From assembly GCA_964632205.1 (NCBI GenBank), contig CAZWBE010000004.1:1-58688 (forward strand): 58,688 bases of DNA, in the 5' to 3' direction. Position numbers and translations under genes: made by a program. Shown in pieces: positions 44,443-53,683 of the stretch; within the stretch, counting starts at the first letter, position 1, and every line of letters begins with the position of its first letter. The notes below the pieces were generated by a model. The model searched no databases and had not been told where the DNA came from. It saw nothing but the letters and a program-made list of their open reading frames with translations. The DNA comes from CALLVF01 sp964632205. GTDB lineage: Bacteria > Patescibacteriota > Microgenomatia > UBA1406 > GWC2-37-13.

Positions 44443-45116
44443 AACTCATATCCTCCTTTCTTGATATCTTTAATTACCCGTCCCTCTTTTAAAACAATAA
44501 CTCGTCTTTGCATGCTGTTGACAATATCTGTATTATGGGTGGCAATAACAATCGTTCTTTTTCCTTCCAGTTTTTTAAAAATTTTCATTATTCCCCATGA
44601 GGTTTTTGGGTCCAAATTACCAGTTGGTTCATCGGCTAAAATAATTTCTCTCTCACCAACAACAGCGCGAGCAATGGCTACCCGTTGTATTTCTCCCGCT
44701 GACAGTTGGAGGGGAAAGACTTTTTCTTTATTTTCTAATCCAACGAGTTTTAAAGCTTCCCTCACCTCTTTTTTAATTTTTTCTTTCGGATAACCAACAA
44801 CTTTTAAACTTAAACTAATATTCTCAAAAACAGTTTTATCATTTAAAATTTTAAAATCCTGAAAGACCATACCAATTCTCCGGCGCAGTGAAACTATATC
44901 AGTAAATTTTTTGGAGGAGATTTGCCAATCGCTAATGGTGATCGACCCTGCCGTGGGAATATATTCTCTTAAAATTAATTTTAAAATTGTTGTTTTTCCC
45001 GCGCCGGAGGGGCCGACAAGAAAAATAAATTCGTTATCGGCTATATCAAAAGAAACATTTTCCAAGGCAAGATTGCCTAAGGGAAATTTTTTAGTAACGC
45101 CTTCAAAGACAATCAT
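44439..45116 (-). CDS. ftsE: Cell division ATP-binding protein FtsE
   Basis: The 225-residue ATPase has Walker A GPSGAGKTT, the Q-loop FQDF, signature LSAGEIQRVAIARA, Walker B IILADEPTGNLD and the H-loop ATHNTD. The signature sequence, and the adjacent ftsX, mark it as FtsE rather than a LolD/MacB ATPase, although the families are close. It is cotranscribed with an upstream small membrane-protein gene (ATGA overlap). Confidence 0.97.
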   Translation of the reverse strand: MIVFEGVTKKFPLGNLALENVSFDIADNEFIFLVGPSGAGKTTILKLILREYIPTAGSITISDWQISSKKFTDIVSLRRRIGMVFQDFKILNDKTVFENISLSLKVVGYPKEKIKKEVREALKLVGLENKEKVFPLQLSAGEIQRVAIARAVVGEREIILADEPTGNLDPKTSWGIMKIFKKLEGKRTIVIATHNTDIVNSMQRRVIVLKEGRVIKDIKKGGYEL

Positions 45117-45565
45117 TGTAATAATTCAATAAAGCCAACATCCATTAACCAACCGGCTTTTTCTCCTTTAAACGTTTCTCCCCAAACACGGACTTTTTTA
45201 CCAATATATTGAGAAAGATCAACGGTGGAGGAAGTAAGATAGACGTTTTGAGATTCTCCGCCGGGTCGCTCTAAGTGGAAATTCCCTTCCCCATTAATTC
45301 CGCCTTCTCTTAAAATACCGGTGGCTTGATCTTTGAATGTTTTTTTATTAGCAATGCCGGCGGTTTTCTTCGCGGCAAGCGAGTCTGTAGTGGTAGCTTT
45401 TCCTTTTGTTAATTGCTTAACTTTAGCGAGGCTGAAACCGACTATTATTCCCAAAATAACGACAATGACTGAGGTGGTAAAAAATTTAGTCAGAGACCAT
45501 TCTCCTTTTGATGGTTGAGAAGTTAAGGGGCGAATAAGATTGGTGTCTTGATTAAGGTTTTTCAT
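45113..45565 (-). CDS. Single-pass membrane protein with OB-fold-like C-terminus
   Basis: A 150-residue protein: a short cytoplasmic stretch, one TM (about 30-46), a Lys/Thr/Ala-rich linker, and a C-terminal segment TVDLSQYIGKKVRVWGETF...DVGFIELL that resembles small OB-type beta domains. I cannot assign a family. It is coupled to ftsE and lies between prfB and ftsEX, so a role at the division site is possible, by context only. Confidence 0.75.
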   Translation of the reverse strand: MKNLNQDTNLIRPLTSQPSKGEWSLTKFFTTSVIVVILGIIVGFSLAKVKQLTKGKATTTDSLAAKKTAGIANKKTFKDQATGILREGGINGEGNFHLERPGGESQNVYLTSSTVDLSQYIGKKVRVWGETFKGEKAGWLMDVGFIELLQ

Positions 45566-45612
45566 TCAGATATGAGAATAACAAAAAGACAAAAAAAATA
45601 CAATATTTATAT

Positions 45613-46623
45613 TTATGATTTTTTTAAATATGCCTCAATAAAACCATCAATCTTTCCATCCAAAACCGCCTCAACATCGGTTTCTTCAAAGTCAGTCCGC
45701 AAATCTTTAACTAGTTTATATGGATGAAGAACATAAGAACGAATTTGTCTCCCCCAGGAAGCAATTTTTTCTTTTTTAAAGCTTTCAATTGTTTTCTCTT
45801 TTTTTTCCTGATATAATTGCCAAAGTTTAGCCCGTAAAACTTTTAAAGCATTTTCCCGATTTTGTCGTTGATATCTTTCTGTTTGACAAGTAACAACGAT
45901 ACCTGTTGGTTTGTGTTTAAGACGGACCGCCGTAGCAACTTTATTAACATTTTGCCCTCCTTTCCCCCCGCTTCTAAAAAACTCCCATTCAACCTCCTCT
46001 TCTTTAATTTCAATCTCCCGATTTTCAATTACCGGAAGCACTTCAACTAAAGCAAATGATGTTTGACGTAGTTTATCGGCGTTAAATGGCGATTGTCTAA
46101 CCAATCGATGAACACCAGCTTCAGCCTTAAGATATCCATAAGCGAAATTGCCGGTAACGTTTAAGGTACTACTTTTAATACCGGCCTCCTCTCCCGGGAC
46201 TCGATCAACCTCTTCAAAACGCCAACCTTTTGTCTCAAAATAGCGAGTATACATTCGAAAAAGCATGGCTGCCCAGTCCATTGCCTCTGTTCCTCCTTGT
46301 CCGGCATGGATGGAAAAAATCGCATCACCTTGGTCATAAGGCCCGGCTAAAAAAAGAGTGATTTCATATTTTTTGATTAATTTTTCTGCCTCTAACAACT
46401 CTCCCTCGTCAAGCAGAAGGTGGATCATTTCGATTTCCTCCACCTCTTTTTTTAATTCGTTAATCTGTTTCATGATTTGGGTTGATTTTTTCGCATCTTG
46501 CCAAAAAGAACTTTCATAAGTTTGTTTTTCCAATAAGGCAATCATCTCCTTCTTTTTCGGAAGATTAATCTTCATTAAGATACTCTCTAGTTTTTTTTCT
46601 AATTCGTCTTTAAGCTGAGTCAT
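45613..46623 (-). CDS. prfB: Peptide chain release factor 2
   Basis: RF2 reads UAA and UGA. The GGQ motif SGGKGGQNVNKV and the codon-recognition SPF in VRQSPFNADKLRQTSF are both present, distinguishing it from RF1. The gene reads through the region where many prfB genes have a programmed +1 frameshift without any break. I start at the ATG 18 bases inside a TTG alternative because a TATAAT ends 9 bases before it. Presence of RF2 argues that UGA is a stop codon in this genome. Confidence 0.97.
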   Translation of the reverse strand: MTQLKDELEKKLESILMKINLPKKKEMIALLEKQTYESSFWQDAKKSTQIMKQINELKKEVEEIEMIHLLLDEGELLEAEKLIKKYEITLFLAGPYDQGDAIFSIHAGQGGTEAMDWAAMLFRMYTRYFETKGWRFEEVDRVPGEEAGIKSSTLNVTGNFAYGYLKAEAGVHRLVRQSPFNADKLRQTSFALVEVLPVIENREIEIKEEEVEWEFFRSGGKGGQNVNKVATAVRLKHKPTGIVVTCQTERYQRQNRENALKVLRAKLWQLYQEKKEKTIESFKKEKIASWGRQIRSYVLHPYKLVKDLRTDFEETDVEAVLDGKIDGFIEAYLKKS

Positions 46624-46632
46624 AAGTCTAAT

Positions 46633-46638
46633 ATTATA
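46633..46638 (-). promoter_or_regulatory. Candidate -10 box of prfB
   Basis: TATAAT on the minus strand ends 9 bases before the prfB ATG, predicting a leaderless or nearly leaderless mRNA. No good -35 is visible. Confidence 0.5.
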
Positions 46639-46654
46639 CAAGATACAGCGAAGT

Positions 46655-48088
46655 TCATTTAAAGTCTTTACCGATTATTATCACGATATCGGAAGCTTCT
46701 TTCTCTGATAATTGACCAATTTTAGGAGAAGAGACATAATTTTTTAAGTCGTTTTTGATAAGAGGAATAACTGACATTTTATTCTTTTTTATATTAATTT
46801 CGGTTATCTGATAATCAAAATTATCAGCATTGTCAGTGAGGATTTCTCCATATTGGGCATTTTTGAGGATTTCCTTGACCTCAGCCGCTTTTCCCCTCAC
46901 TCCAGATCCGTTTAAAACCTTAATTTTTAATTCCTCTTTTTTAAAAGCTGGCGTTGGCGTCAGAGTAGGGGTTGGTGAAAAAGTAGGAGTAGGATTAGAA
47001 GAAGGAAACGGTAAATTAAATTGAGGTTTGGAATTGAAAATAACGGTAAAAAACAAGAAGGAAAGAAAAAATGAGCTGGCAAAAATAATTATTTCTTTAA
47101 CAGGAAGAGAAAATGAATGAATTGAGGATATTTTTTTTGATTTAGATATGGAAAAAGCTTTTTTTAATAAAGAAAAACTTTTGTTCTCAGTGTTAAAAAT
47201 AAAAGCGCCAAAACAAACATCAAGATCAAGAAGAGGAAATAGTCTATTATCGCTAATAATAAGTAATTTCAAGTAATGCTTATAAAAATCAGCGGCAATT
47301 CTTTTTAAGGGGTTAGTCCAAACCCCAACTGATTTGGTAAAGGTATCTTGTCTTATTTTCTCAGAGGAAGAGCCTGATAAAATAATCCTATTTAATCTTA
47401 GATTTTGCTGTGTAAATTCTCTTGCTTTTTCTCTTAAAACTTCCTCTACTTTATCATTATTAACATCAGCCAACCATTTTTTTGACTCGAGTTGACCATA
47501 TGAGTCAAAAAGATATCCGGAAATGCTATTTTTTTCATAAGAGACATAGAAAATAATTTCTTTTTTATCTTGACGGAGGGTTTTTTCAAAGAGCTTAAAA
47601 TAAGCAAGGGTATCGGGGATAAGATTTTCAATTTTTAGATCAGTTAGCGATAAAGCTTGCTTAAATTTCTCAAAATCTTCAATTTTTATTGCATAAAAGT
47701 TAACTACTTTTTGTTTATCAGATTCCACGATAAATGAGTCACTAATTGCTTCATCGAGATTAATAGGAATTTTGGCCCTCGCTTTATCTTTAATAAAGGC
47801 ACTTATCGCTGAAGAAGCGACATCGACAGGGATTTCGAATCTTAAAAATGAAAAAACTTCTTGCGGCAAGATTAAACAAACTTCTTTTTCTGTAATTGGT
47901 ATCGGAGTGGCAAGATTAAGACTTTCTTTAATGGCAGAAGCTAAAAGATCACTATTTATAATTTGACCATTTTTCAGAAGTTGAGTTTCATATTTTTTAT
48001 GAAAAAAAGCTGTCTCTTGTTGACCAAAAATCGTTTTTTTAAGAGAAAGAACTCTAATACTATGATCGTCAATAAAGAGATAAATCAT
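46655..48088 (-). CDS. PilM-like actin-fold protein fused to LytR C-terminal domain
   Basis: About 477 residues. The N-terminal 310 residues have the PilM/FtsA-like order (IYLFIDDHSIRVLSLKK, VCLILPQEVFSFLRFEIP, FIKDKARAKIPINLDEAI), but the nucleotide-binding motifs are degenerate. A TM (about 335-355) and a TP-rich linker follow, and the chain ends with a LytR_C-type domain (KIKVLNGSGVRGKAAEV...DIVIIIGKDF). The first part is therefore cytoplasmic and the last part extracytoplasmic. I start at the ATG 39 bases inside the longer frame because a TATAAT lies 7 bases before it. It is divergent from dnaG and precedes prfB. A type IV pilus or envelope role is inference. Confidence 0.82.
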   Translation of the reverse strand: MIYLFIDDHSIRVLSLKKTIFGQQETAFFHKKYETQLLKNGQIINSDLLASAIKESLNLATPIPITEKEVCLILPQEVFSFLRFEIPVDVASSAISAFIKDKARAKIPINLDEAISDSFIVESDKQKVVNFYAIKIEDFEKFKQALSLTDLKIENLIPDTLAYFKLFEKTLRQDKKEIIFYVSYEKNSISGYLFDSYGQLESKKWLADVNNDKVEEVLREKAREFTQQNLRLNRIILSGSSSEKIRQDTFTKSVGVWTNPLKRIAADFYKHYLKLLIISDNRLFPLLDLDVCFGAFIFNTENKSFSLLKKAFSISKSKKISSIHSFSLPVKEIIIFASSFFLSFLFFTVIFNSKPQFNLPFPSSNPTPTFSPTPTLTPTPAFKKEELKIKVLNGSGVRGKAAEVKEILKNAQYGEILTDNADNFDYQITEINIKKNKMSVIPLIKNDLKNYVSSPKIGQLSEKEASDIVIIIGKDFK

Positions 48089-48095
48089 ATGATTT

Positions 48096-48101
48096 ATTAT
48101 A
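48096..48101 (-). promoter_or_regulatory. Candidate -10 box of the PilM/LytR_C gene
   Basis: TATAAT on the minus strand ends 7 bases before the chosen ATG. Confidence 0.5.
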
Positions 48102-48146
48102 ATATAAAATACCAAATAAAATATCAAATAATATCGAAAAGAATGA

Positions 48147-48152
48147 TAAAAT
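48147..48152 (+). promoter_or_regulatory. Candidate -10 box of dnaG
   Basis: TAAAAT within GATAAAAT ends 7 bases before the dnaG ATG. The same element stands at the same distance before one of the GT-C genes. Confidence 0.45.
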
Positions 48153-48159
48153 AGAGAAA

Positions 48160-49932
48160 ATGGAAAATCCGATTGAAGAGATAAAGAAAAGAATAGATAT
48201 TATAGAATTCATCGGTAGCTTTATTACTCTCAAAAAAGCAGGTAGGAATTTTAAGGCTCTTTGCCCTTTCCATCAAGAAAAAACTCCTTCCTTCATCGTC
48301 TCTCCTGAGCGGCAAATTTGGCATTGCTTTGGTGCTTGTTCCGAGGGAGGTGATGTAATTAAATTTTTAATGAAGTGGGAGAATATTACTTTTTTTGAAG
48401 CCGTAAAAGAATTGGCGCAAAAATTGGGATTAAGACTATCAAAATTAAGTTTTGAAGATCGTGTTTGGAGAAAAAAAGAAAGATTCTTTACGATGAATCA
48501 ATTGGCTGCTGATTTTTTTGAATACATTCTTCATAAAAGCAATTATGGTAAACAGGCCTTAGACTATTTAAAAAACAGGCAAATTAATCTTCCTGTTATT
48601 AAAAAATTTTCTTTAGGTTACGCCCCTCAATCTTGGAATTCCTTATTAAAATTTTTAAAAAGAAAAAGATATGAAGAAGAAGAAATATTGGAAAATGGTT
48701 TAATCATTAAAGATGAAAGAGGTAGTTTTTATGATCGTTTCCGAGGAAGATTAATTTTCCCTATCAAGGATTCCCGAGACAACATCCTCGGTTTTTCCGG
48801 ACGAACCTTGGGAGATAAAGAAAAAGAACCTAAATATATCAACACTCCCGAAACACCCATTTATCACAAAAGAGAAACCCTATTTGGTATTAATTTAGCT
48901 AAAGAATTTATTAAAAAAGAAAAAAACGCCTTTGTTGTTGAGGGTGAATTTGATGTTATTTCCCCATATCAACATGGATTTCTTAATTTTGTCGCAATAA
49001 AAGGTTCGGCTTTAACAAGAGAACAACTAATGGTATTAAAAAGATATACGGAACGATTAACTTTAGCCTTAGATGCTGATATAGCTGGCGAGGAGGCAAT
49101 AAAAAGAGGAGTTGAGGAGGCAGAAAAATTGGAATTTGAAGTGAGAATAGTTACTTTTGATTATGCTAAAGATCCCGATGAGGCTTTGAAAAAAGATAAA
49201 AATAAGTTTAAAAAAATTCTCCAAAAACCACAACCAATCTATGACTTCCTGATCAATTTAACTCAAAAAAAATATCCAGAGGATGATTCTTTTAGTAAGA
49301 AAAAAATTGGCGAAGAGGTTGCCCCTATTATTTCACGGATTAGTAACCCAATTGTTCAATCTTATTACATAAGAAAATTAGCTAAAATTCTTAATGTCGC
49401 TGAAACAAGCGTTGAGCGTTTAATAACGCAAACAAAACGAGAGCAGAAACGTTCACCTTCACCCTTTTTACTGAGAGCAAAAGAAAAAAAGATAAACCGA
49501 GAATTACTTCTGGAAAAATATCTCTTAAGTTTAGTTTTCCAAGATAAAGATCCACGTAAAATATCGGAGATGGTTTTTTCAATTATTAATCCGGACGATT
49601 TTTCTCTTATTTCGCACCAACGACTTTGTCAATTGTTTTTAGATTTTATAAAAAAATCACCCTTTGAATTTAATTTATCAAAGTTTATCCCCTCCCTTTC
49701 TGGGGAATTACAAGCGGTTTTTGACGAAATCTATCTTTTTGCCTCTACTGAACATGAGTTTAGTCGCGAAAAAGTTAACAAATTAGCTTATGAACTTAAA
49801 AGACTCGCCTTGAAAAGAAAAATAAAGGAAATTCTGACAACAAATGAAGAGATTAAAGGAGAAAGGAAAAAAAAACTATCATTTTTAACAAATGAGTTAA
49901 AAGAGGTAGAAAAAATGATAATAACGTTATAA
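48160..49932 (+). CDS. dnaG: DNA primase
   Basis: The 590-residue primase has the CHC2 zinc finger (CPFHQEKTPSF...CFGACSEGG, about 36-65), the N-terminal catalytic part with FRGRLIFPI and FSGRTLG, the TOPRIM acidic segment VVEGEFDVIS, ALDADIAGEEA and a C-terminal helicase-binding part. It makes RNA primers at the replication fork. It is followed by rpoD after 9 bases, the dnaG-rpoD pair of the macromolecular synthesis operon; rpsU, its usual third member, is absent. Confidence 0.98.
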   Translation: MENPIEEIKKRIDIIEFIGSFITLKKAGRNFKALCPFHQEKTPSFIVSPERQIWHCFGACSEGGDVIKFLMKWENITFFEAVKELAQKLGLRLSKLSFEDRVWRKKERFFTMNQLAADFFEYILHKSNYGKQALDYLKNRQINLPVIKKFSLGYAPQSWNSLLKFLKRKRYEEEEILENGLIIKDERGSFYDRFRGRLIFPIKDSRDNILGFSGRTLGDKEKEPKYINTPETPIYHKRETLFGINLAKEFIKKEKNAFVVEGEFDVISPYQHGFLNFVAIKGSALTREQLMVLKRYTERLTLALDADIAGEEAIKRGVEEAEKLEFEVRIVTFDYAKDPDEALKKDKNKFKKILQKPQPIYDFLINLTQKKYPEDDSFSKKKIGEEVAPIISRISNPIVQSYYIRKLAKILNVAETSVERLITQTKREQKRSPSPFLLRAKEKKINRELLLEKYLLSLVFQDKDPRKISEMVFSIINPDDFSLISHQRLCQLFLDFIKKSPFEFNLSKFIPSLSGELQAVFDEIYLFASTEHEFSREKVNKLAYELKRLALKRKIKEILTTNEEIKGERKKKLSFLTNELKEVEKMIITL

Positions 49933-49941
49933 AATTTTTCT

Positions 49942-51033
49942 ATGTCAAGACAACGATTACCTAAAAGTCTTAAAGATTTACTAATCCAAGGCGAGGAAGA
50001 TGGTTTTTTAGTTCAGGACGACATTCTTCTTATTTACCCCGAACCAGAAAAACACATTAGTGAGATAGACGAATTTTTTGATGAAGCCCTAAAAAGAGGA
50101 GTTGATGTCTTTGAAACGATCTCCACCCGAGAAGAAAACGAGGCAAAGAAAACCATAGAAGAAATGGAGAAAGAGTTAGAGCAATTGGTGGTTTTAAAAC
50201 ATGGAGAATCGCTTGATCCGATAAAGATGTATTTAAAAGAGATAGGTAAAACCCCTCTTCTTACTTTTGAGGAAGAAATTGCTTTGGCTAAAAAATATGA
50301 AGGGGGTGATCAAAAAGCTAAAGATAAATTAATTAAAGCCAATTTAAGATTGGTTGTTTCCATTGCCAAAAAATATTTAGGGCGAAGACTTTCCTTCCTT
50401 GATCTTATACAAGAAGGAAATCGTGGTTTAATTAGGGGCGTAGAAAAATATGATTGGAGAAGAGGATACAAGTTTTCAACTTATGCTACCTGGTGGATAA
50501 GACAAGCAATTACCCGAGCGATTGCTGACCAATCAAGAACAATAAGAATCCCAGTTCATATGGTTGATCATATTAATCGTTACTATAAAACCCAAAGAAG
50601 ATTAACCCAAAAATTAGGTCGGGAACCAACCGTTAAAGAGATAGCCCGGGAAATGCAGATGAGCGTTGAAGAAATAGAAAATTTAATAAAAATTTCACAG
50701 CAACCAAAATCTCTTTCCACTCCTGTAGGCGATGATAAGGAAACAACTCTCGAACAATTTGTTACTGATATTAATCAACCAACTCTCTACGATAAAGTTT
50801 CTCGTGAACTGTTAAAAGACGCCTTAAATAAAGTTTTAGACACTCTTTCACCCCGCGAAAAAAAAGTTTTAATAATGCGGTTTGGCCTAGAAGACGGCAA
50901 ACCAAAAACATTGGAGGAAGTAGGAAAAGAATTCAAAGTTACACGAGAAAGAATAAGGCAAATTGAGGCAAAAGCTATCCGTAAATTAAAACACCCTACC
51001 CGCGCTCGCAAATTAAAAGATTTTTTAGAATAA
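49942..51033 (+). CDS. rpoD: Primary sigma factor RpoD/SigA
   Basis: The 363-residue sigma70 has a short acidic N-terminal region, region 1.2 (DPIKMYLKEIGKTPLLT), region 2 (LDLIQEGNRGLI...YKFSTYATWWIRQAI), region 3 and region 4 (LSPREKKVLIMRFGL...TLEEVGKEFKVTRERIRQIEAKA). The region 2.4 and 4.2 residues that read TATAAT and TTGACA are conserved, which fits the strong consensus boxes seen here. Region 1.1 is reduced relative to E. coli. It is coupled to dnaG. Confidence 0.98.
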   Translation: MSRQRLPKSLKDLLIQGEEDGFLVQDDILLIYPEPEKHISEIDEFFDEALKRGVDVFETISTREENEAKKTIEEMEKELEQLVVLKHGESLDPIKMYLKEIGKTPLLTFEEEIALAKKYEGGDQKAKDKLIKANLRLVVSIAKKYLGRRLSFLDLIQEGNRGLIRGVEKYDWRRGYKFSTYATWWIRQAITRAIADQSRTIRIPVHMVDHINRYYKTQRRLTQKLGREPTVKEIAREMQMSVEEIENLIKISQQPKSLSTPVGDDKETTLEQFVTDINQPTLYDKVSRELLKDALNKVLDTLSPREKKVLIMRFGLEDGKPKTLEEVGKEFKVTRERIRQIEAKAIRKLKHPTRARKLKDFLE

Positions 51034-51117
51034 TAGTATCGTATATACTACATTTATTTTAGTATAGATTTATTTATTATAAAGCCTAGAAAAATCTTTC
51101 TTGTAGATTATAGTCGC

Positions 51118-51146
51118 TTGACAATATTTATTAAAATCTTTATCCT
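51118..51146 (+). promoter_or_regulatory. Promoter of the small HTH gene
   Basis: TTGACA (51118-51123) and TATCCT (51141-51146) are 17 bases apart. The ATG begins 11 bases after the -10 box, leaving a leader of only a few bases. Confidence 0.65.
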
Positions 51147-51157
51147 TAATTTTTAAT

Positions 51158-51379
51158 ATGTCTGTCGGTAATTCATTATGCTACCGATTGGGGAGAAAAA
51201 TTAGAGAAGAAAGAGAAAAGAAGAAAATCTCCCAAGAATATTTATCTCTCCTTTGCCGAATTGACCGCACTTATATTGCTCGAATTGAAGAAGGAAAAGC
51301 TAATCCAACAATTAAAATTCTCAACAAAATCTCCCGTGTCTTTAAGATAAAACTCTGGCAACTACTTAAAGAAATCTAA
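51158..51379 (+). CDS. Small XRE-family HTH regulator
   Basis: A 73-residue protein that is almost entirely an XRE/Cro helix-turn-helix: LGRKIREEREKKKISQEYLSLLCRIDRTYIARIEEGKANPTIKILNKISRVF, where the recognition helix is in RTYIARIEEG. Proteins of this size act as restriction-modification controllers, phage-type repressors or antitoxin partners. The next gene is a CPBP protease, 58 bases on, but no restriction gene is nearby. The target is unknown; binding to its own promoter is a reasonable guess. Confidence 0.92.
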   Translation: MSVGNSLCYRLGRKIREEREKKKISQEYLSLLCRIDRTYIARIEEGKANPTIKILNKISRVFKIKLWQLLKEI

Positions 51380-51437
51380 GATAAACATAAAAATATTACT
51401 TGAATTATCTTAGCAAAGAGAGTAAATTTATTAATTA

Positions 51438-52094
51438 ATGAAACAAAAAAATCCTCCTACCCAAAAAGCCCTGAATCTTTGGGCGGTAATTATGATTATT
51501 TGGGCGGTTTACAGGGCAAATTTCAGAATGCCAGAGATTTTTGATGAGTTTATTGCTAAACCGTTAATTTTTGTTTTTCCTGTATATTATTATATAAAAA
51601 GAATCGAGAAAAAAAATTTTTTTGAAGCGGTATCAATAAAACCGAATTTTTTTTTAAGCGATTTAATATTAGGATTTCTAATCGGAGGCGCTTTTTTTCT
51701 TACCGCTATTTTAGCCAATTTTTTTAAATTTAATAAATTTTTTTTTGTCGATCAAATCATGAATCCAATTATTTTTATTATTATTTCGATTACTGCATTG
51801 GCAACAAGCATTTCCGAAGAAATATTATCACGAGGTTTTATTTTAAAACGCCTCTATGAAGAATCGAAAAATATTTTTACTTCTTCCTTTTTTGCCAGTC
51901 TTCTTTTCTTTTTCCTTCATGTCCCTATTCTTTTTACTAATCAAAAAATTACCGGCAATATGTTTCTGCTCTTTATGATAACAAATATCATTCTAAGCTT
52001 GGTTAATTCATTTGCCTTTTTAACAAGGAAAACTCTTACCCTACCAATTTTTATTCACGCTTTTTACAATATAGCCATTATGTTATTTATTTAA
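51438..52094 (+). CDS. CPBP (CAAX/Abi) family intramembrane metalloprotease
   Basis: The 218-residue membrane protein has about seven TM segments. The catalytic motifs are visible: SISEEILSRGFIL (Glu-Glu-x3-Arg), FLHVP (His) and FIHAFYN (His) near the C-terminus, matching the CPBP family. Members process or degrade membrane substrates, and some are bacteriocin immunity or anti-phage proteins. Its stop overlaps that of the convergent gene by 4 bases. Confidence 0.9.
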   Translation: MKQKNPPTQKALNLWAVIMIIWAVYRANFRMPEIFDEFIAKPLIFVFPVYYYIKRIEKKNFFEAVSIKPNFFLSDLILGFLIGGAFFLTAILANFFKFNKFFFVDQIMNPIIFIIISITALATSISEEILSRGFILKRLYEESKNIFTSSFFASLLFFFLHVPILFTNQKITGNMFLLFMITNIILSLVNSFAFLTRKTLTLPIFIHAFYNIAIMLFI

Positions 52095-53683
52095 AAAACC
52101 TCATATATCCAAAAGATTTCTTCGGTGCGGATTTTGATTTTTTTTATTCTATCTTCTTTAATGTTTAAGTCTTTGAAATCTTCTGGATATCCAACAAAAA
52201 CGGTTTTTCTAACTTGCGGATTAAAGGAAAACTTAAAATAAAATTTATCAAAGTGGCTAATTTGACCAAAGCCGTACCCATCAGGTTCGGAAATTTTAGC
52301 CTGTTTTTGATACTTAATGGGATCATATTGTGTATAGAATAGGAAAAAGATATAAGGTTGGCCGAGCTTATCAGTGATAACGAATTTATCAAATCTTGAA
52401 TAATTATTTTTAACGTAATTAACCAACTCTTTATAACCACATTGCCATGCTCTAATGACTTCGGCTCGTTTAGGATAATGCAATAAATAAATATCCCAGC
52501 TGTTAATAAGATAAAAGAAAAATATAGAAAGAATTAACAAAGTTCTTAAGACTCTTTGATTTAAAAAATAGTAAAATCCGTAAGAAATAATAAATATAAG
52601 AGGAAAAATTAATGGATAAGTCCGGATTAAAGAATATTCTTGCCAGGTTAAGGCATTGGCTAAAGGAGAGACTGCTAAGATATATAAAATTAAAAAACGG
52701 TATTTTTCCTTATTCCTAAAAAGATAATATAAACCAATAAAAATAAAAACATATTCAACGATTGTTATCGGTCCCAAATTTTCAAAACCAAACCGCCAAT
52801 TTTTATCCCCTGAAATTACTAAAAACTCTGGTGATATCTGTTTTAAATAACGATAACTAACTGACCGGATCGCCTCAGTTAGTTTGTTATGAAGAAGGCG
52901 AAGATTATGTTCTCGTAAATATTCATCTAAACGTAATTGAAAACCAGGATTTTGATAAAAAACTAACCGATTTACTCTATTAAGGGTTGAGATATCAATT
53001 ATTAAAGGAATAAGACTTATAATAATCAAGGTGCTTATTTTAATGAAAACACTGCTTGCCTTTTGCTGTTTTTTATTTCTCAATAAAAAGTAAAGTTGAT
53101 ATAGCACAAAGAAAAAAAGAAAAATTCGACCAAAATGGTAGGCAAAAGTAGATAAGAAAATAAATAAATTACTGAGAAAAAAATCAGTTATCTTGTTTTT
53201 TTCAAGATAGCGCACTAGAAAATAAAAAGATAATAAAATAAAAAAAGTAGCACTAACTCCTTCGTGAGCATGATGGGAAAGAAGATGAATCCAAGGAGAA
53301 ACACTTGTTAAAAAAGAACCAATTAAAGCGATTTTACTATCTTTAAATAGTTTTTTAATAATAATGAAAGTTAAAGGAACAAAGAGAGCACCTAATAAAA
53401 TATTAAGGACCCGGGTGGAAAATTCATTTAATCCAAAAATGGCGATAAACGGTAAAGATAAATAAGAATAGATAGGTAGCTTATAATCTTGGAAAGATAA
53501 AAGCCGCAAGGGAAGAAAATTTCCATATTCATCTTTGCCTGTTTTTAAAATCGAGTAGGCATTGTAACCTAGGGCTGCCTCATCAGCATTAAGACAAGGG
53601 GGAGTTTTCCCAATGCCGACAAGATGAAGAATAAAACTAACAACCATAAAAATCGTTAATATAAAAAAACTTTTTTTACTCAT
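52091..53683 (-). CDS. GT-C-type (PMT-like) glycosyltransferase
   Basis: A 530-residue polytopic membrane protein. The first extracytoplasmic loop has LNADEAALGYNAYSI (Asp-Glu near residue 36) and QDYKLPIYSYLSLPF, as in PMT/ArnT-like enzymes; about ten TM segments and a C-terminal soluble domain follow. It is the last member of a four-gene minus-strand operon (GT2, GT4, GT2, GT-C), all joined by short overlaps. Confidence 0.88.
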   Translation of the reverse strand: MSKKSFFILTIFMVVSFILHLVGIGKTPPCLNADEAALGYNAYSILKTGKDEYGNFLPLRLLSFQDYKLPIYSYLSLPFIAIFGLNEFSTRVLNILLGALFVPLTFIIIKKLFKDSKIALIGSFLTSVSPWIHLLSHHAHEGVSATFFILLSFYFLVRYLEKNKITDFFLSNLFIFLSTFAYHFGRIFLFFFVLYQLYFLLRNKKQQKASSVFIKISTLIIISLIPLIIDISTLNRVNRLVFYQNPGFQLRLDEYLREHNLRLLHNKLTEAIRSVSYRYLKQISPEFLVISGDKNWRFGFENLGPITIVEYVFIFIGLYYLFRNKEKYRFLILYILAVSPLANALTWQEYSLIRTYPLIFPLIFIISYGFYYFLNQRVLRTLLILSIFFFYLINSWDIYLLHYPKRAEVIRAWQCGYKELVNYVKNNYSRFDKFVITDKLGQPYIFFLFYTQYDPIKYQKQAKISEPDGYGFGQISHFDKFYFKFSFNPQVRKTVFVGYPEDFKDLNIKEDRIKKIKIRTEEIFWIYEVF

